Part shown: positions 20,037-29,303 of the stretch, piece after piece
How the letters are laid out: each line of letters opens with the position of its first letter
Position numbering within the stretch: position 1 is the stretch's first letter
Assembly: GCA_903789595.1 (NCBI GenBank)
Contig: CAIFEZ010000004.1
Span: 69,132-133,131 of the forward strand
Length of the DNA: 64,000 nucleotides
Source of the DNA: an uncultured eubacterium 1-6
GTDB taxonomy: Bacteria > Bacillota > Clostridia > Lachnospirales > Lachnospiraceae
Reading direction: 5' to 3'
The notes under the pieces: generated by a model
What the model was told of the DNA's origin: nothing
The model's input: the letters and a program-made list of their open reading frames with translations, nothing else
The model's database searches: none
Program-made: the position numbers and the translations under genes

Positions 20037-20150
20037 GTGATCTTTCCGGAGATCGCGATCGCGCTCACCGGCATACGGGGCTCACCTGACGCAGAGCGCA
20101 CGTGACTGTCCGGACCGATACAGTGCGGACAGACGTAGAAAGAGGTACAG

Positions 20151-20921
20151 ATGTTTATTGCAATTGATGCAGGCAATACCAATATAGTCTTCAGCGTAAT
20201 GGATGAGGAGACGGTTCTGTTCGCCAGTCAGCTCAGGGCCGACCGTCACAAGACAAGCGACGAATACGCGGTCTTCTTCCGTGAGCTGCTGCACATTCAC
20301 AGCATATCCACCGGCGAGGTGGAGGGCGGGATCATCTCAACCGTCGTACCCTCCCTGAAAAAAATTCTGTATGACGCGGTTCTTGCAATCACAGGAAAAA
20401 AATGCAGGATTGTCGGCCCCGGCCTGAAAAACGGCCTGAAAATCCGTATCGACAACCCGGCCCAGCTCGGGAGCGACCGGGTCGCAGAGGCAGTCGCCGC
20501 CATCAACCTTTACCCCGCGCCGATCGTTATATTCGATATGGGAACGGCAAGCACCTTCTCTGTCATCAGCCGTGACGGCAACTACATCGGCGGTATGATC
20601 ATGCCGGGAACGCTGATCAGCCTGGACGCTCTGACCGCAAGGACAAGTCAGCTGCCGCAGATTGACCTGACGGAGCATCCGGAACGTCTGATCGGCACGA
20701 ACACCATCGACTGCATGAAGAGCGGCATCATCTTCGGCACCGCGGCGATGCTGGACGGCGTCATAGACCGTATCGCGGAAGAGCTCGGAGAGAAGCCGTC
20801 CGTCATTGCGACCGGCAGCCTCTCTGAGGTCATTGTCCCGAACTGCCGGCGGAAGATCCTTCTGGACAAATATCTGCTGCTGAAGGGGCTTCGCATCATT
20901 TACCTGAAAAACCGGCGGTGA
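20151..20921 (+). CDS. coaX: Type III pantothenate kinase
   Basis: CoaX phosphorylates pantothenate with ATP, the first step of coenzyme A synthesis. At 256 residues it is of normal length. It shows the P-loop DAGNTN (residues 6-11), the DMGTAST segment near residue 127, and the substrate region GGMIMPG. The ATG at 20151 follows AAAGAGG. Type III kinases are not inhibited by CoA and require a monovalent cation (family knowledge). It is separated from the SbcC-like gene by 114 bp and from the sortase by 149 bp, so its operon membership is unclear. Confidence 0.96.
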   Translation: MFIAIDAGNTNIVFSVMDEETVLFASQLRADRHKTSDEYAVFFRELLHIHSISTGEVEGGIISTVVPSLKKILYDAVLAITGKKCRIVGPGLKNGLKIRIDNPAQLGSDRVAEAVAAINLYPAPIVIFDMGTASTFSVISRDGNYIGGMIMPGTLISLDALTARTSQLPQIDLTEHPERLIGTNTIDCMKSGIIFGTAAMLDGVIDRIAEELGEKPSVIATGSLSEVIVPNCRRKILLDKYLLLKGLRIIYLKNRR

Positions 20922-21070
20922 TTCCGGCTGCACGGCAGTGTATCTTATGGCGCGCAAAGCCCTCACAGAGATTTGCGGAAATATTGACTTACCTGCGGCA
21001 CAGCAGAATCAATGCCTTTCGCGGCAGGATTCGGTCCGCAGACTGTGGAAGATAATACGGAGAATTTGAT

Positions 21071-21952
21071 ATGGCACAGGTACAGCCTGACGGAAAAAAG
21101 AAAAAAGTAAGCGATAAGGTGCTGGTCATCGGTATCATTTTCTGCCTGGCGGTTATGGCATTTTCTCTTTATCAGATCATAAAAACAGCCATGGCGTACC
21201 GCGAGGGAGAAGAGGAGTACAATCAGCTGCGGCAGTATACGAGCGCACAGCTGGATTCGGGCGGGGACGGCAGGGAGAGCGTATCTGGTTCTTCGGTATC
21301 CGGTTTCTCCGATCCCGGATCCGCAGAGTCGCTGCGTGCGGTCTCAGCCTCCGAGGACTCCGGAGAAGAGGCGCTGAAGGCTCCGATCTCAGTCGACTGG
21401 AATTCCCTGAAATCCATCAATCAGGATATTGTCGGCTGGATCTATATCGGTGCACTCAAGCTCAGCTATCCGGTGACGCACTACACGGACAATGACTTCT
21501 ATCTGCACCGGACCTTTGAGAAGAACGACAATTTTGCGGGCTCTATTTTCGAAGAATATCAGAACAGCACCGATTTCAATGACCCGAACACCATCATATA
21601 CGGCCACAACATGAAAAACGGATCCATGTTCGGAACGCTCTCTCAGCTGGAAGAAAAGTATACAGATGATCCCTATATCTGGGTGCTGACTCCGGACGGA
21701 GACTACTGCTACCGCATCTTCAGCATGAAAAAGGCGTCGATCTCGGACGAGACCTACACGCTGTTCATGGGTACGGATGAGACATTTACGGACTGGTGCA
21801 ATAAGATGAAAGCGTCTTCCGACATTGACACCGGCGCGTTTACCTTCACCACTGAGAGCAGGATTCTCACCCTTTCCACCTGTACGACGGACAGCGGACA
21901 CCGTTTTGTCGTGCAGGCGCAGCGGATCCCGGCCCAAGAGACCGCGTCCTGA
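21071..21952 (+). CDS. srtB: Class B sortase
   Basis: Sortases cut a surface protein at a sorting signal and attach it to the cell wall or build pili. This 293-residue protein has one N-terminal membrane helix (about 18-38), a Ser/Gly-rich linker (about 58-108) and a catalytic domain. The triad is visible: H179 in YGHNM, C271 in LSTCTT and R278 in GHRFVV. The DFYLHRTF and NTIIYGH sequences favour class B. No substrate with a sorting signal is encoded next to it. The Ser-rich linker is longer than usual but not disruptive. Confidence 0.92.
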   Translation: MAQVQPDGKKKKVSDKVLVIGIIFCLAVMAFSLYQIIKTAMAYREGEEEYNQLRQYTSAQLDSGGDGRESVSGSSVSGFSDPGSAESLRAVSASEDSGEEALKAPISVDWNSLKSINQDIVGWIYIGALKLSYPVTHYTDNDFYLHRTFEKNDNFAGSIFEEYQNSTDFNDPNTIIYGHNMKNGSMFGTLSQLEEKYTDDPYIWVLTPDGDYCYRIFSMKKASISDETYTLFMGTDETFTDWCNKMKASSDIDTGAFTFTTESRILTLSTCTTDSGHRFVVQAQRIPAQETAS

Positions 21953-22072
21953 GCCTCACAATAGCTGGCACATTTTCTGTCGCCTGAGAATGCCGAAAAA
22001 TCCTTCTTTTCAAACACATCCTGTAACGATTCGGCGCATATTCGACAGCTTAGCCTTAATGCGGAGGAAGCA

Positions 22073-22261
22073 ATGATGGAATACAAAGTCGGTCAGATTG
22101 TCAAACTCAAGAAAAAACATCCCTGCGGCTCTGAAGAGTGGGAAATTCTCAGGGTCGGTGCGGATTTCCGCCTAAAATGTCTGGGCTGCGGGCATCAGAT
22201 CATGGTACCCCGCAGGATGGTGGAGAAAAACACGCGGGGGCTCCGGGATCCGGCCAGCTGA
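22073..22261 (+). CDS. DUF951 small protein
   Basis: This 62-residue protein matches the DUF951 family, common in Firmicutes and without a known function. It contains KVGQIVKLKKKHPCGS, then WEILRVGADFRLKCLGCGHQ, where C-G followed by CLGC could bind a metal. The ATG-ATG start at 22073 follows GGAGG. The C-terminal residues after RRMVEK are not conserved in my recollection of the family. It is followed by a 520-bp intergenic stretch that contains a long palindrome and no credible gene. Confidence 0.85.
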   Translation: MMEYKVGQIVKLKKKHPCGSEEWEILRVGADFRLKCLGCGHQIMVPRRMVEKNTRGLRDPAS

Positions 22262-22284
22262 CGGACGCTTTCTGTTCACCGCAC

Positions 22285-22532
22285 GTTACTGTTCATGCTC
22301 CACTAAAGCGGCAAAGATTTTACAGTCCCTTTGCCGGAGCATTACTGGCTGTTTAAAGTTTTATCCGTGAATTCTTCATGAAGTGGATAGCGAGGACTGT
22401 CTGACGAAGGCGCTTGCGTCTGAGGAGTTCCGCAGCTTCATAAAACCAGGATAAAACTTTACTACAGCCAGTTTGCGAACGGCAACAGGACTGTAAAATC
22501 CTTGCCGTGTAGAGTTGGGTGTAAGCAGTAAC
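22285..22532 (+). repeat. 248-bp imperfect palindrome, repeat family 2
   Basis: The left arm (22285-22366) is repeated in inverted form in the right arm (22449-22532), with an 82-bp spacer that is itself dyad-like around its centre. Matching blocks include ATTTTACAGTCC with GGACTGTAAAAT and AAAGTTTTATCC with GGATAAAACTTT. Parts of the right arm recur at 27.33 and 29.11 kb. No reading frame or transposase is present, so it may be a MITE-like element or a structured RNA. The rest of the 22262-22781 gap holds nothing else I recognise apart from the approach to ssb. Confidence 0.8.
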
Positions 22533-22781
22533 CACCGCACAACTGCCCATACAGGGAATCCGGTGTTCCCTTTAACCGTCAGATATGATAAAATAAATAA
22601 GTCGAACTATTACTTCCGGAGCCTTTCCGGACCTGTTCCACATCTGTTGCCGGCGGTGGCGGAGCAGACAGGCGTTTTCCTCTGCCGTGAGGAAGAAGCT
22701 GCCGTAGTATGAATTTCTGCCCCGCGGACGGGGCACAGCAAACGGTACCATCACAGATTTTTCAGAACACGAGGTAAAGAG

Positions 22782-23261
22782 ATGAACAAAGTCATTTTAA
22801 TGGGAAGGTTAACAAGAGATCCCGATATCCGTTATTCACAGGGCGAAAATTCTCAGGCTGTCGCGAGATATACGCTGGCAGTTGACCGCAGATTCCGCAG
22901 AGAGGGAAGCGAGCAGACAGCTGATTTCATCGGCTGTGTCGCCTTCGGACGTCAGGCGGAATTCGCGGAGAAGTATTTCCATCAGGGAATCAAGATCGCT
23001 GTTACCGGCCGTATTCAGACCGGTAGCTACACGAGGCAGGACGGAACCAAGGTTTATACCACGGATGTCGTTGTGGAAGAACAGGAATTCGCCGAGAGCA
23101 AGGCAGCAAGTCAGCAGAATGCGGCAGCGGCTCAGCAGTACAGCAGACCCGCAGCTCCGTCCGCGCCGGCTTCCGGCGCCGACACTGTCGGCAGCGACAC
23201 GGCGAATGACGGCTTCATGAACATTCCGGACGGAATTGACGAGGAGCTTCCGTTCAAGTAA
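22782..23261 (+). CDS. ssb: Single-stranded DNA-binding protein
   Basis: This 159-residue protein is SSB, which coats single-stranded DNA in replication and repair. The OB-fold occupies residues 1-105, opening MNKVILMGRLTRDPDIRYSQ, with RFRREG and DFIGCVAFGRQAE as expected. A flexible Ala/Gln/Ser-rich linker follows. The last residues, DGIDEELPFK, form the acidic tail that recruits partner proteins. It is not beside rpsF/rpsR, so this may be a second SSB of the genome; that cannot be checked here. A hairpin without T run lies between it and gdpP (23296-23325). Confidence 0.96.
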   Translation: MNKVILMGRLTRDPDIRYSQGENSQAVARYTLAVDRRFRREGSEQTADFIGCVAFGRQAEFAEKYFHQGIKIAVTGRIQTGSYTRQDGTKVYTTDVVVEEQEFAESKAASQQNAAAAQQYSRPAAPSAPASGADTVGSDTANDGFMNIPDGIDEELPFK

Positions 23262-23349
23262 TCGGAAATATCGTTATAAATCAGCATTCCGGAAGGGCGG
23301 CCTTTGATCTTCTTCACTGGCCGCCTGTATATGTAAAGAGGATCAATTT

Positions 23350-25401
23350 ATGAGCAGAGTAAAAATGACCGGCCAGCTGAGAAGATTTCTGTTCTTCCCG
23401 CAGGTGCTGCTGATTCTTCTCGTTGTCTTCAACATTGCGATCTATTTCATTAATGTGAAAGCCGGTCTTCTGGCAAGCGCCGGACTCGCGATCTATGCGG
23501 CCGCAGTCGCTGTCGTATATGCAAGGCAGCGGTCTGGAATTTCCAACGAGCTTGTCACCTTCGCCACCCAGTACGGACAGATCCAGCGTCAGCTGATGAT
23601 GGATCTCTCTCTTCCCTATGCCATCACCGATGACCATGGAAGACTGCTGTGGTTCAATGACGCATTTGCGGATCTGACCGGAAAGAACCGGAAGAATTTC
23701 TACAAATCGATCGCCAGTATCTTCAACGGCCTGTCTCCGGACAAGTTTCCCGCGAGAGATCAGGAGGCCGATTACGAAATCATCTACAACAAGCGCGACT
23801 ACCGGATTCAGATCAAAAGCGTCGTTCTGGATTCGCTGATCGACGATTCCGGCCTCATCGACCGGGAGACCAGGGAAAAGAGCAGCTACATCTATGCGTT
23901 TCTTCTGTACGACGACACGGAACTGAATGAGTATATCCAGAAATACGAAGACGAGACGATGGTCTGCGGCATGATCTACCTGGACAACTACGACGAAGCT
24001 CTGGAGAGCGTTGAGGAGGTACGCCGTTCTCTTCTAACAGCTCTGATCGACCGGAAAATCAACAAGTATTTTCAGGATCTCGACGGCATCGTCAAGAAAT
24101 ATGAAAAGGATAAATACATCGTCCTGATGCGCAGCAGCACGCTCAACGAGCTCAAGGCGATGAAATTCAATATTCTCGAGGATGTGAAAACCGTAAACAT
24201 CGGAAACGACATGGCCGTCACCCTCAGCATCGGCATCGGCGCAAACAACGGCTCCTATAACCGAAACGCGGACTGCGCCAGAATGGCGATCGATCTGGCC
24301 CTCGGAAGAGGCGGAGATCAGGTCGTTCTGAAGGACGGCGACAGCATCACCTATTTTGGCGGAAAGTCTCAGGCTGTGGAAAAGAGCACCCGTGTAAAGG
24401 CCCGCGTAAAGGCACATGCACTTCAGGAATTTATCGAGAGCAAGGAAAAGGTGGTCGTGATGGGGCACAAGCTGCTCGACATCGATTCCTTTGGCGCTTC
24501 GATCGGCATTTACCGCGCCTGCCGCACCCTGAACAAAAAAGCTTATGTGGTGATCGACAGCCCGACCTCCTCAACCAGTCCCTTCATTCAGGAATTCGAG
24601 GACAATCCGGATTATGATCCGAAAATGCTTCTCAATATTCACGACGCAAGGGAAATGGTCGATGAGAACACTCTTCTCGTCGTTGTGGACACCAACAAGC
24701 CGGATTACACAGAGTGCGAGGAGCTTCTTCACCAGACAAAAACGATTGTCGTGCTGGATCACCACCGCCAGGGGAACAACTACATCCGGAACGCCGTTCT
24801 TTCCTATATAGAGCCCTACGCGTCCTCGACCTGTGAAATGGTCGCGGAGATTCTTCAGTATTTTGCGGAAGGCGTGAAGCTGAAGAACATCGAGGCGGAT
24901 TCTCTTTATGCGGGTATTATGGTGGATACCGACAACTTTATGTCCAAGACCGGCGTGCGGACCTTTGAGGCTGCCGCCTATCTCAGGCGAAGCGGCGCAG
25001 ATGTCACCCGCGTGAGGAAGATGTTCCGCGAAGATCTCGGCGATTACCGCGCAAAGGGAGAGACCTTCAGCAACGCGGAGATCTACCGCGAGCACTTTGT
25101 GATTGCGGAATGTCCGAGTGAGAACGTCGAGAGTCCGACGATCGTCGGCTCCCAGGCCGCAAACCAGCTGCTGAACATCAAGAATGTGAGGGCTTCCTTT
25201 GTCCTCACCAGTTATAAAAATATTGTCTATATCAGCGCCAGAGCAATCGACGAAGTCAATGTGCAGATTATTATGGAACGGCTCGGCGGAGGCGGTCATC
25301 TGAATATGGCCGGCGCCCAGATGCCGCGGGTAACTGTAGAAGAGGCAAAGACAAGACTGAAGAACGTTCTGGACAACATGCTTGACGGAGGAGAAATCTG
25401 A
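23350..25401 (+). CDS. gdpP: Cyclic-di-AMP phosphodiesterase GdpP
   Basis: GdpP degrades the second messenger c-di-AMP. The 683-residue protein has two N-terminal membrane helices (about 15-60), a PAS-like domain (about 75-160), a degenerate GGDEF domain (about 195-330) and a DHH/DHHA1 catalytic region. Catalytic motifs are present: [14 protein letters not shown] (about 370), [13 protein letters not shown] (about 469), MVDTDNF and [11 protein letters not shown] (about 646). It lies in the common Firmicutes arrangement gdpP-rplI-dnaB, overlapping rplI by one base (TGATG). Nothing suggests loss of activity. Confidence 0.95.
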   Translation: MSRVKMTGQLRRFLFFPQVLLILLVVFNIAIYFINVKAGLLASAGLAIYAAAVAVVYARQRSGISNELVTFATQYGQIQRQLMMDLSLPYAITDDHGRLLWFNDAFADLTGKNRKNFYKSIASIFNGLSPDKFPARDQEADYEIIYNKRDYRIQIKSVVLDSLIDDSGLIDRETREKSSYIYAFLLYDDTELNEYIQKYEDETMVCGMIYLDNYDEALESVEEVRRSLLTALIDRKINKYFQDLDGIVKKYEKDKYIVLMRSSTLNELKAMKFNILEDVKTVNIGNDMAVTLSIGIGANNGSYNRNADCARMAIDLALGRGGDQVVLKDGDSITYFGGKSQAVEKSTRVKARVKAHALQEFIESKEKVVVMGHKLLDIDSFGASIGIYRACRTLNKKAYVVIDSPTSSTSPFIQEFEDNPDYDPKMLLNIHDAREMVDENTLLVVVDTNKPDYTECEELLHQTKTIVVLDHHRQGNNYIRNAVLSYIEPYASSTCEMVAEILQYFAEGVKLKNIEADSLYAGIMVDTDNFMSKTGVRTFEAAAYLRRSGADVTRVRKMFREDLGDYRAKGETFSNAEIYREHFVIAECPSENVESPTIVGSQAANQLLNIKNVRASFVLTSYKNIVYISARAIDEVNVQIIMERLGGGGHLNMAGAQMPRVTVEEAKTRLKNVLDNMLDGGEI

Positions 25402-25850
25402 TGAAAGTTATTTTACTTGAAGATGTGAAATCTCTTGGAAAAAAGGGCGACCTTGTGAATGTGAGTGACGGTTATGCACGAAATATGCTGCTGCCGAAGA
25501 AAAAGGGCGTTGAAGCGACGCCTGCCAATCTCAATACCCTGAAGCTTCAGAACAGGCACGCCGAGAAGCTTGCCGAGGAGGCCCTGGAGGCGGCCAGAGA
25601 GCTGAAGGAACAGATCGAGAAAAAATCCATTTCCCTGAAAATCCGCACCGGAGAGGGCGGACGGGTCTTCGGATCAATCTCCGCGAAGGAAATCGCAGAT
25701 GCCGCGAAGAGCCAGCTGGGATATGAAATTGACAAGAAGAAAATATCTATGGACGGACCGCTGAAGGAGCTCGGAACAACAAAGGTTGATGTCCGGCTCC
25801 ATCCGCGGGTAACTGCAAAGCTGACCGTTAATGTGACAGAAGAGAAGTAA
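25401..25850 (+). CDS. rplI: 50S ribosomal protein L9
   Basis: L9 binds 23S rRNA near the L1 stalk base and spans to a neighbouring ribosome through a long helix. The 149-residue protein has the N-terminal domain [19 protein letters not shown] with [14 protein letters not shown], a charged central helix (about 45-80), and the C-terminal domain with [14 protein letters not shown]. Its ATG shares a base with the gdpP stop and its own stop shares a base with the dnaB ATG, so the three are coupled. Confidence 0.97.
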   Translation: MKVILLEDVKSLGKKGDLVNVSDGYARNMLLPKKKGVEATPANLNTLKLQNRHAEKLAEEALEAARELKEQIEKKSISLKIRTGEGGRVFGSISAKEIADAAKSQLGYEIDKKKISMDGPLKELGTTKVDVRLHPRVTAKLTVNVTEEK

Positions 25851-27214
25851 TGATGGATGAATCCGTGATCAAAAGAATCCTGCCTCACAGCGAGGAAGCC
25901 GAGCAGTCAGTCATCGGCTCCATGCTCATGAGCCGCGAGGCGATCGCCGCGGCATCGGAAACGCTGACCGGTGCAGACTTTTACCAGCAGCAGTACGGCA
26001 TTATTTTCGACACCATGGTAGAGCTGAACAACGATGGCGTCGCCGTCGATGTCGTAACCCTGCAGAACCGTCTCCGGGAGAAAAAGGTTCCTCCGGAAAT
26101 TTCTGATATGGAATATGTGAGAGATCTTCTGAAGGCGGTCCCCACATCGGCGAATATCCGGCACTATGCGGAAATCGTGGCCGAGAAATCCCTTCTGCGG
26201 CGTCTGATCCGCGCCTCGGAGGAAGTGGAAAACAGCTGCTACCAGGACGATGTCCCCATCGAGCAGCTGCTGGACGAATCCGAGAAGAAAATGTTTCAGC
26301 TGTTCCAGCAGAAAACCGCCTCGGATTTCGTTCCAATCAGGCAGGTTGTTCTGAACGCTCTGAATACGATAGAAAAGGCGTCCCGAACAACGGGAAATGT
26401 CACCGGACTGGCGACCGGCTTCACGGATCTGGATTACAAGACCTCCGGCCTTCAGAACTCGGACCTCATTCTGGTAGCCGCCCGTCCTTCGATGGGAAAA
26501 ACTGCCTTTGTACTGAATATCGCCGAGTATATGGCATTCCGGCACGATAAACACGTCGCGATATTTTCCCTTGAGATGTCAAAGGAGCAGCTCGTGAACC
26601 GGCTTTTGTCCATGGAATCTCACGTCGGGTCGCAGAACATTCGAAACGGAAACCTTAAAGACGATGAGTGGAAAAAGCTGATTGAGAGTGCAAACGTAAT
26701 CGGAAAGTCAAACCTCATCATCGACGACACCCCCGGCATCACGGTCCGGGAGCTTCGCACCAAATGCAGGAAATACAAGCTCGAGCACGGGCTCGATATC
26801 GTAATGATCGACTATCTGCAGCTCATGAGCGGCAGCGGCGTCAGGAAGTCTGACTCCCGGCAGCAGGAGATATCCGATATATCCAGATCCCTGAAGGCAC
26901 TGGCCAGGGAGCTCAATGTACCGGTCGTCGCTCTTTCCCAGCTCAGCCGTGCCGTTGAGAGCCGGCCGGATCATCGGCCGATGCTGTCAGATCTCCGTGA
27001 ATCCGGAGCCATTGAGCAGGACGCCGACGTCGTAATGTTCCTGTACCGTGACGACTACTATCATAAGGATTCGGAGAACAAAGGCATCTGCGAGATCATT
27101 ATCGCCAAGCAGCGAAACGGCCCGATCGGAACCGTTAATCTGGTTTGGCTTCCCGATTACACAAAGTTTGAAAACGCGGCGCCGAGGGATCAGTACGGCG
27201 GCTATTCCGAATAA
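25850..27214 (+). CDS. dnaB: Replicative DNA helicase DnaB
   Basis: This 454-residue protein is the hexameric helicase of the replication fork (DnaC in Bacillus naming). The N-terminal domain starts at about residue 10 with HSEEAEQSVIGSML. The RecA-like ATPase domain carries Walker A ARPSMGKTAF (about residues 211-220), FSLEMSKEQL, Walker B VMIDYLQLMSG and the R-finger region LSRAVESRPDHRP. It is the last gene of the gdpP-rplI-dnaB run. The ATG at 25850 has a second ATG immediately after it; either could be used. Confidence 0.97.
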   Translation: MMDESVIKRILPHSEEAEQSVIGSMLMSREAIAAASETLTGADFYQQQYGIIFDTMVELNNDGVAVDVVTLQNRLREKKVPPEISDMEYVRDLLKAVPTSANIRHYAEIVAEKSLLRRLIRASEEVENSCYQDDVPIEQLLDESEKKMFQLFQQKTASDFVPIRQVVLNALNTIEKASRTTGNVTGLATGFTDLDYKTSGLQNSDLILVAARPSMGKTAFVLNIAEYMAFRHDKHVAIFSLEMSKEQLVNRLLSMESHVGSQNIRNGNLKDDEWKKLIESANVIGKSNLIIDDTPGITVRELRTKCRKYKLEHGLDIVMIDYLQLMSGSGVRKSDSRQQEISDISRSLKALARELNVPVVALSQLSRAVESRPDHRPMLSDLRESGAIEQDADVVMFLYRDDYYHKDSENKGICEIIIAKQRNGPIGTVNLVWLPDYTKFENAAPRDQYGGYSE

Positions 27215-27253
27215 TGCGGCCTGATATTTTGCTTACGCCCGCGCAATCCCCGA

Positions 27254-27400
27254 CTTTCAGATATCCCGTTAACAGGAAAGCATTCGAAGTTATCTGTTCA
27301 CACTGACCAGATAAGAATTTCACAGCACCTTTGTTACAGCCGGTTTGCGAATGGAAGCAGAGCTGTGAAATCTCTGCCTTTCAGATATACCGTGAACAGC
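27254..27400 (+). repeat. Repeat family 2, diverged copy with flanking direct repeats
   Basis: A perfect dyad ATTTCACAGC/GCTGTGAAAT (27317-27326, 27362-27371) sits between two direct repeats that read CTTTCAGATAT.CCGT.AACAG (27254 and 27378). The right half matches the right arm of the 22.4 kb palindrome at about 39 of 50 positions. This copy and the fdx promoter are what the 27215-27551 gap contains. Confidence 0.7.
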
Positions 27401-27442
27401 AGCCTTCTGAATTCTGCGCAGTGCATGTTCTTGATTTTGTAC

Positions 27443-27471
27443 TTGTCTTACCCGAAAAGATAGTATAGAAT
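27443..27471 (+). promoter_or_regulatory. Probable ferredoxin gene promoter
   Basis: TTGTCT (27443-27448) and TAGAAT (27466-27471) are 17 bp apart, about 80 bp before the ferredoxin ATG. A TTGACA at 27477 has no matching -10 at the usual distance. Confidence 0.5.
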
Positions 27472-27518
27472 ACTACTTGACAAGGCGGATGATGGGTTTC
27501 GCCGTGTACTTTGTATGA

Positions 27519-27725
<207 letters not shown>

Positions 27726-27749
27726 TCAGGATACAAGATCACAAAGGAT

Positions 27750-27780
27750 AACGCCGGCGCGGCTGCGTCGGCGTTTTTCT
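27750..27780 (+). terminator. Intrinsic terminator after the ferredoxin gene
   Basis: AACGCCG (27750-27756) pairs with CGGCGTT (27769-27775), and the 3' arm runs into TTTTT. It is 24 bp after the stop codon. Confidence 0.8.
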
Positions 27781-27796
27781 TCTCCCGGAAACAGAA

Positions 27797-27906
27797 CTCA
27801 CGGCAAAGTCAGACCTAACCGCCGGCAAAGTCAGACTGAACCGCTGGCAGAGCCGGACAGAACCTCCGGCAATGCCGGACAGAATTTCCGGCAGAGCCGG
27901 ATCAGC
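27797..27906 (+). repeat. Five tandem 22-bp repeats, most with an internal CCGGC dyad
   Basis: Units begin at 27797, 27819, 27841, 27863 and 27885. The consensus is near CC.CCGGCA.AGCCGGACAGAA. Units 4 and 5 contain full mini-palindromes (CCGGCAATGCCGG, CCGGCAGAGCCGG). There is no spacer variation, so it is not a CRISPR array. It lies after the ferredoxin terminator and before the DUF1858 gene. Confidence 0.85.
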
Positions 27907-27967
27907 CCTGAGAAGATTCCCATACACTGCAGGTTATCATGATACATATAATCAACGGAGGACAGAT

Positions 27968-28195
27968 ATGAAAATAAACAAGGATATGACAGTTACGGAG
28001 ATCCTGAACGTGGACCCGATGATCAGCAACATTCTCGCCGGTCATGGCATGAGCTGCCTTTTCTGCGGCGCCGCCGTTAATGAGACACTGGAACAGGCCT
28101 GCCTCGTTCACGGAATCGGCGAGGATCAGGTAGATCTGATGGTTGCGCAGATCAATGATTTTATCGGAGGCCCGGAAGCGGAAGAAGAGTCCTGA
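27968..28195 (+). CDS. DUF1858 redox-disulfide domain protein
   Basis: This 75-residue protein is a stand-alone DUF1858/ScdA-N type domain, the type called hybrid-cluster-protein-associated redox disulfide domain. Family features are the opening MKINKDMTVTEILNVDP and the motif GMSCLFCGAA, with a CxxC pair at about residues 30-33. A role in nitrosative or redox stress or Fe-S handling is suggested by family associations but not shown. The ATG at 27968 follows GGAGGA; upstream frame extension lies within the 22-bp repeats. It converges with the GNAT gene 33 bp away. Confidence 0.87.
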   Translation: MKINKDMTVTEILNVDPMISNILAGHGMSCLFCGAAVNETLEQACLVHGIGEDQVDLMVAQINDFIGGPEAEEES

Positions 28196-28228
28196 TAATT
28201 CTCCGGATCTGCGCCGAACTCCGGAAGA

Positions 28229-28981
28229 TCAGCACAGCCGTTTCACGCGGAATGAATCCGTATAGAGATAACGGAATCCCAGTGATTCATACAGACGGAT
28301 CGCTGCTGTGTTGCCTTCCACAACCTGAAGATACGCGTGGGACGCGCCCATATGCTTCCCGTTCATAAGTATTGTGCTTACGATGGCACGGGCGAGCCCC
28401 CGCCTTCGAAAGTCCTGGCGGACATGAATGGCATAGACGCCGATGTAGTCCCGGTCCAGAATTCCGAGTCCGGTTCCGATAATGGATTCACCGTCGTGAA
28501 TGGAGAGGCATACCGTCTCCTTCGGGATTGCGCGGTACATTGAAGGAACGACCTGTCGGTGCATGACATTCGTTGTACCCTTGAGAGCGAACAGCCCTTC
28601 GATCCATGACGAAGGTATGAATCTTGAGACTTCCGTCCGGATACCGGTCTTCAAATTCATACTCTCCGGAAAATCCATGACCATATTATAGTTCACATGC
28701 TCTTTTACATATCCGTGATGTTCCAGAAAACGGTCAAATGAAGCATCGAGAAGCGGTGAAATCTTGAAGATGCACGGAGTGCCCCACTTTCGGTAAACGC
28801 CTTCCGTATACCGGATCTTTTCCTCCAGAGGAATTTCAGAGATGCCGATCTGTTCCACACAGTTTGTCCTGTGCGTATAAAAATAGGAAAATCGCAGAAG
28901 CCAGCCGTCATAGATCTCAATCTGATGAGACGGCCAGGCGTTCAGCGATAAATCTTCAATTGTCTTGACCAACGGATCCAT
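28229..28981 (-). CDS. GNAT family N-acetyltransferase
   Basis: This 250-residue protein is a GNAT acetyltransferase and is the only clear minus-strand gene in the window. The acetyl-CoA-binding motif is RQDFRRRGLARAIV (about residues 188-201), followed by VVEGNTAAIRLYESLGF, the classic fourth motif. The N-terminal 130 residues form a second, weaker acetyltransferase-like domain beginning MDPLVKTIEDLSLNAWPS. Its substrate cannot be inferred. The 322-bp gap between its start and the next + gene holds a fragment of repeat family 2 and a forward promoter. Confidence 0.88.
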   Translation of the reverse strand: MDPLVKTIEDLSLNAWPSHQIEIYDGWLLRFSYFYTHRTNCVEQIGISEIPLEEKIRYTEGVYRKWGTPCIFKISPLLDASFDRFLEHHGYVKEHVNYNMVMDFPESMNLKTGIRTEVSRFIPSSWIEGLFALKGTTNVMHRQVVPSMYRAIPKETVCLSIHDGESIIGTGLGILDRDYIGVYAIHVRQDFRRRGLARAIVSTILMNGKHMGASHAYLQVVEGNTAAIRLYESLGFRYLYTDSFRVKRLC

Positions 28982-29112
28982 ATGTCACCTCCGGAGTCAT
29001 CTGCGGCAGCCGAAACGTGCGCATTCTGGCGGCGATCCCGGCTGTGTTTTCCATGCGTTGATATCTTACATCATAGCATAAAACGCCCGAACGCTTCAAT
29101 CATTGTAAATGA

Positions 29113-29149
29113 ATCCTTGCCGTATAGAGTTATTTATTAACAGTAACAC
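29113..29149 (+). repeat. Repeat family 2, tail fragment
   Basis: AATCCTTGCCGTATAGAGTT followed by TTAACAGTAAC matches the outer end of the right arm of the 22.4 kb palindrome (19 of 20 in the first block). No inverted partner is seen, so it looks truncated. Confidence 0.6.
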
Positions 29150-29184
29150 CTTTCGCGGCGTTTCTTCTATATAAATACAATTCC

Positions 29185-29213
29185 TTGCATTCGAAATTCT
29201 GTTGGGTTATAAT
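29185..29213 (+). promoter_or_regulatory. Promoter of the S26-like gene
   Basis: TTGCAT (29185-29190) and TATAAT (29208-29213) with exact 17-bp spacing, about 90 bp before the ATG at 29304. Confidence 0.7.
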
Positions 29214-29303
29214 TACGCTGTATGCACGGAATACCCGCTTTTGATTCCGTGACACAACAGCATAAAAAGCATGTTTCCATGCCTGTAATAAGGGGAGTAC
29301 AAT

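Noticed and set aside
22262-22781. Insertion sequence or hidden small gene
   Set aside because: No transposase-like frame; the open frames are short, lack ribosome sites and lie within the palindrome.
23296-23325. Terminator between ssb and gdpP
   Set aside because: GGCGGCC/GGCCGCC can pair, but the loop is 16 bases and there is no T run; left as an unassigned hairpin.
27477-27482. TTGACA as -35 of the ferredoxin gene
   Set aside because: There is no -10-like hexamer 16-18 bp downstream; the pair at 27443/27466 fits better.
27797-27906. CRISPR array
   Set aside because: Repeats are contiguous at 22 bp with no unique spacers, and no cas gene is in the window.
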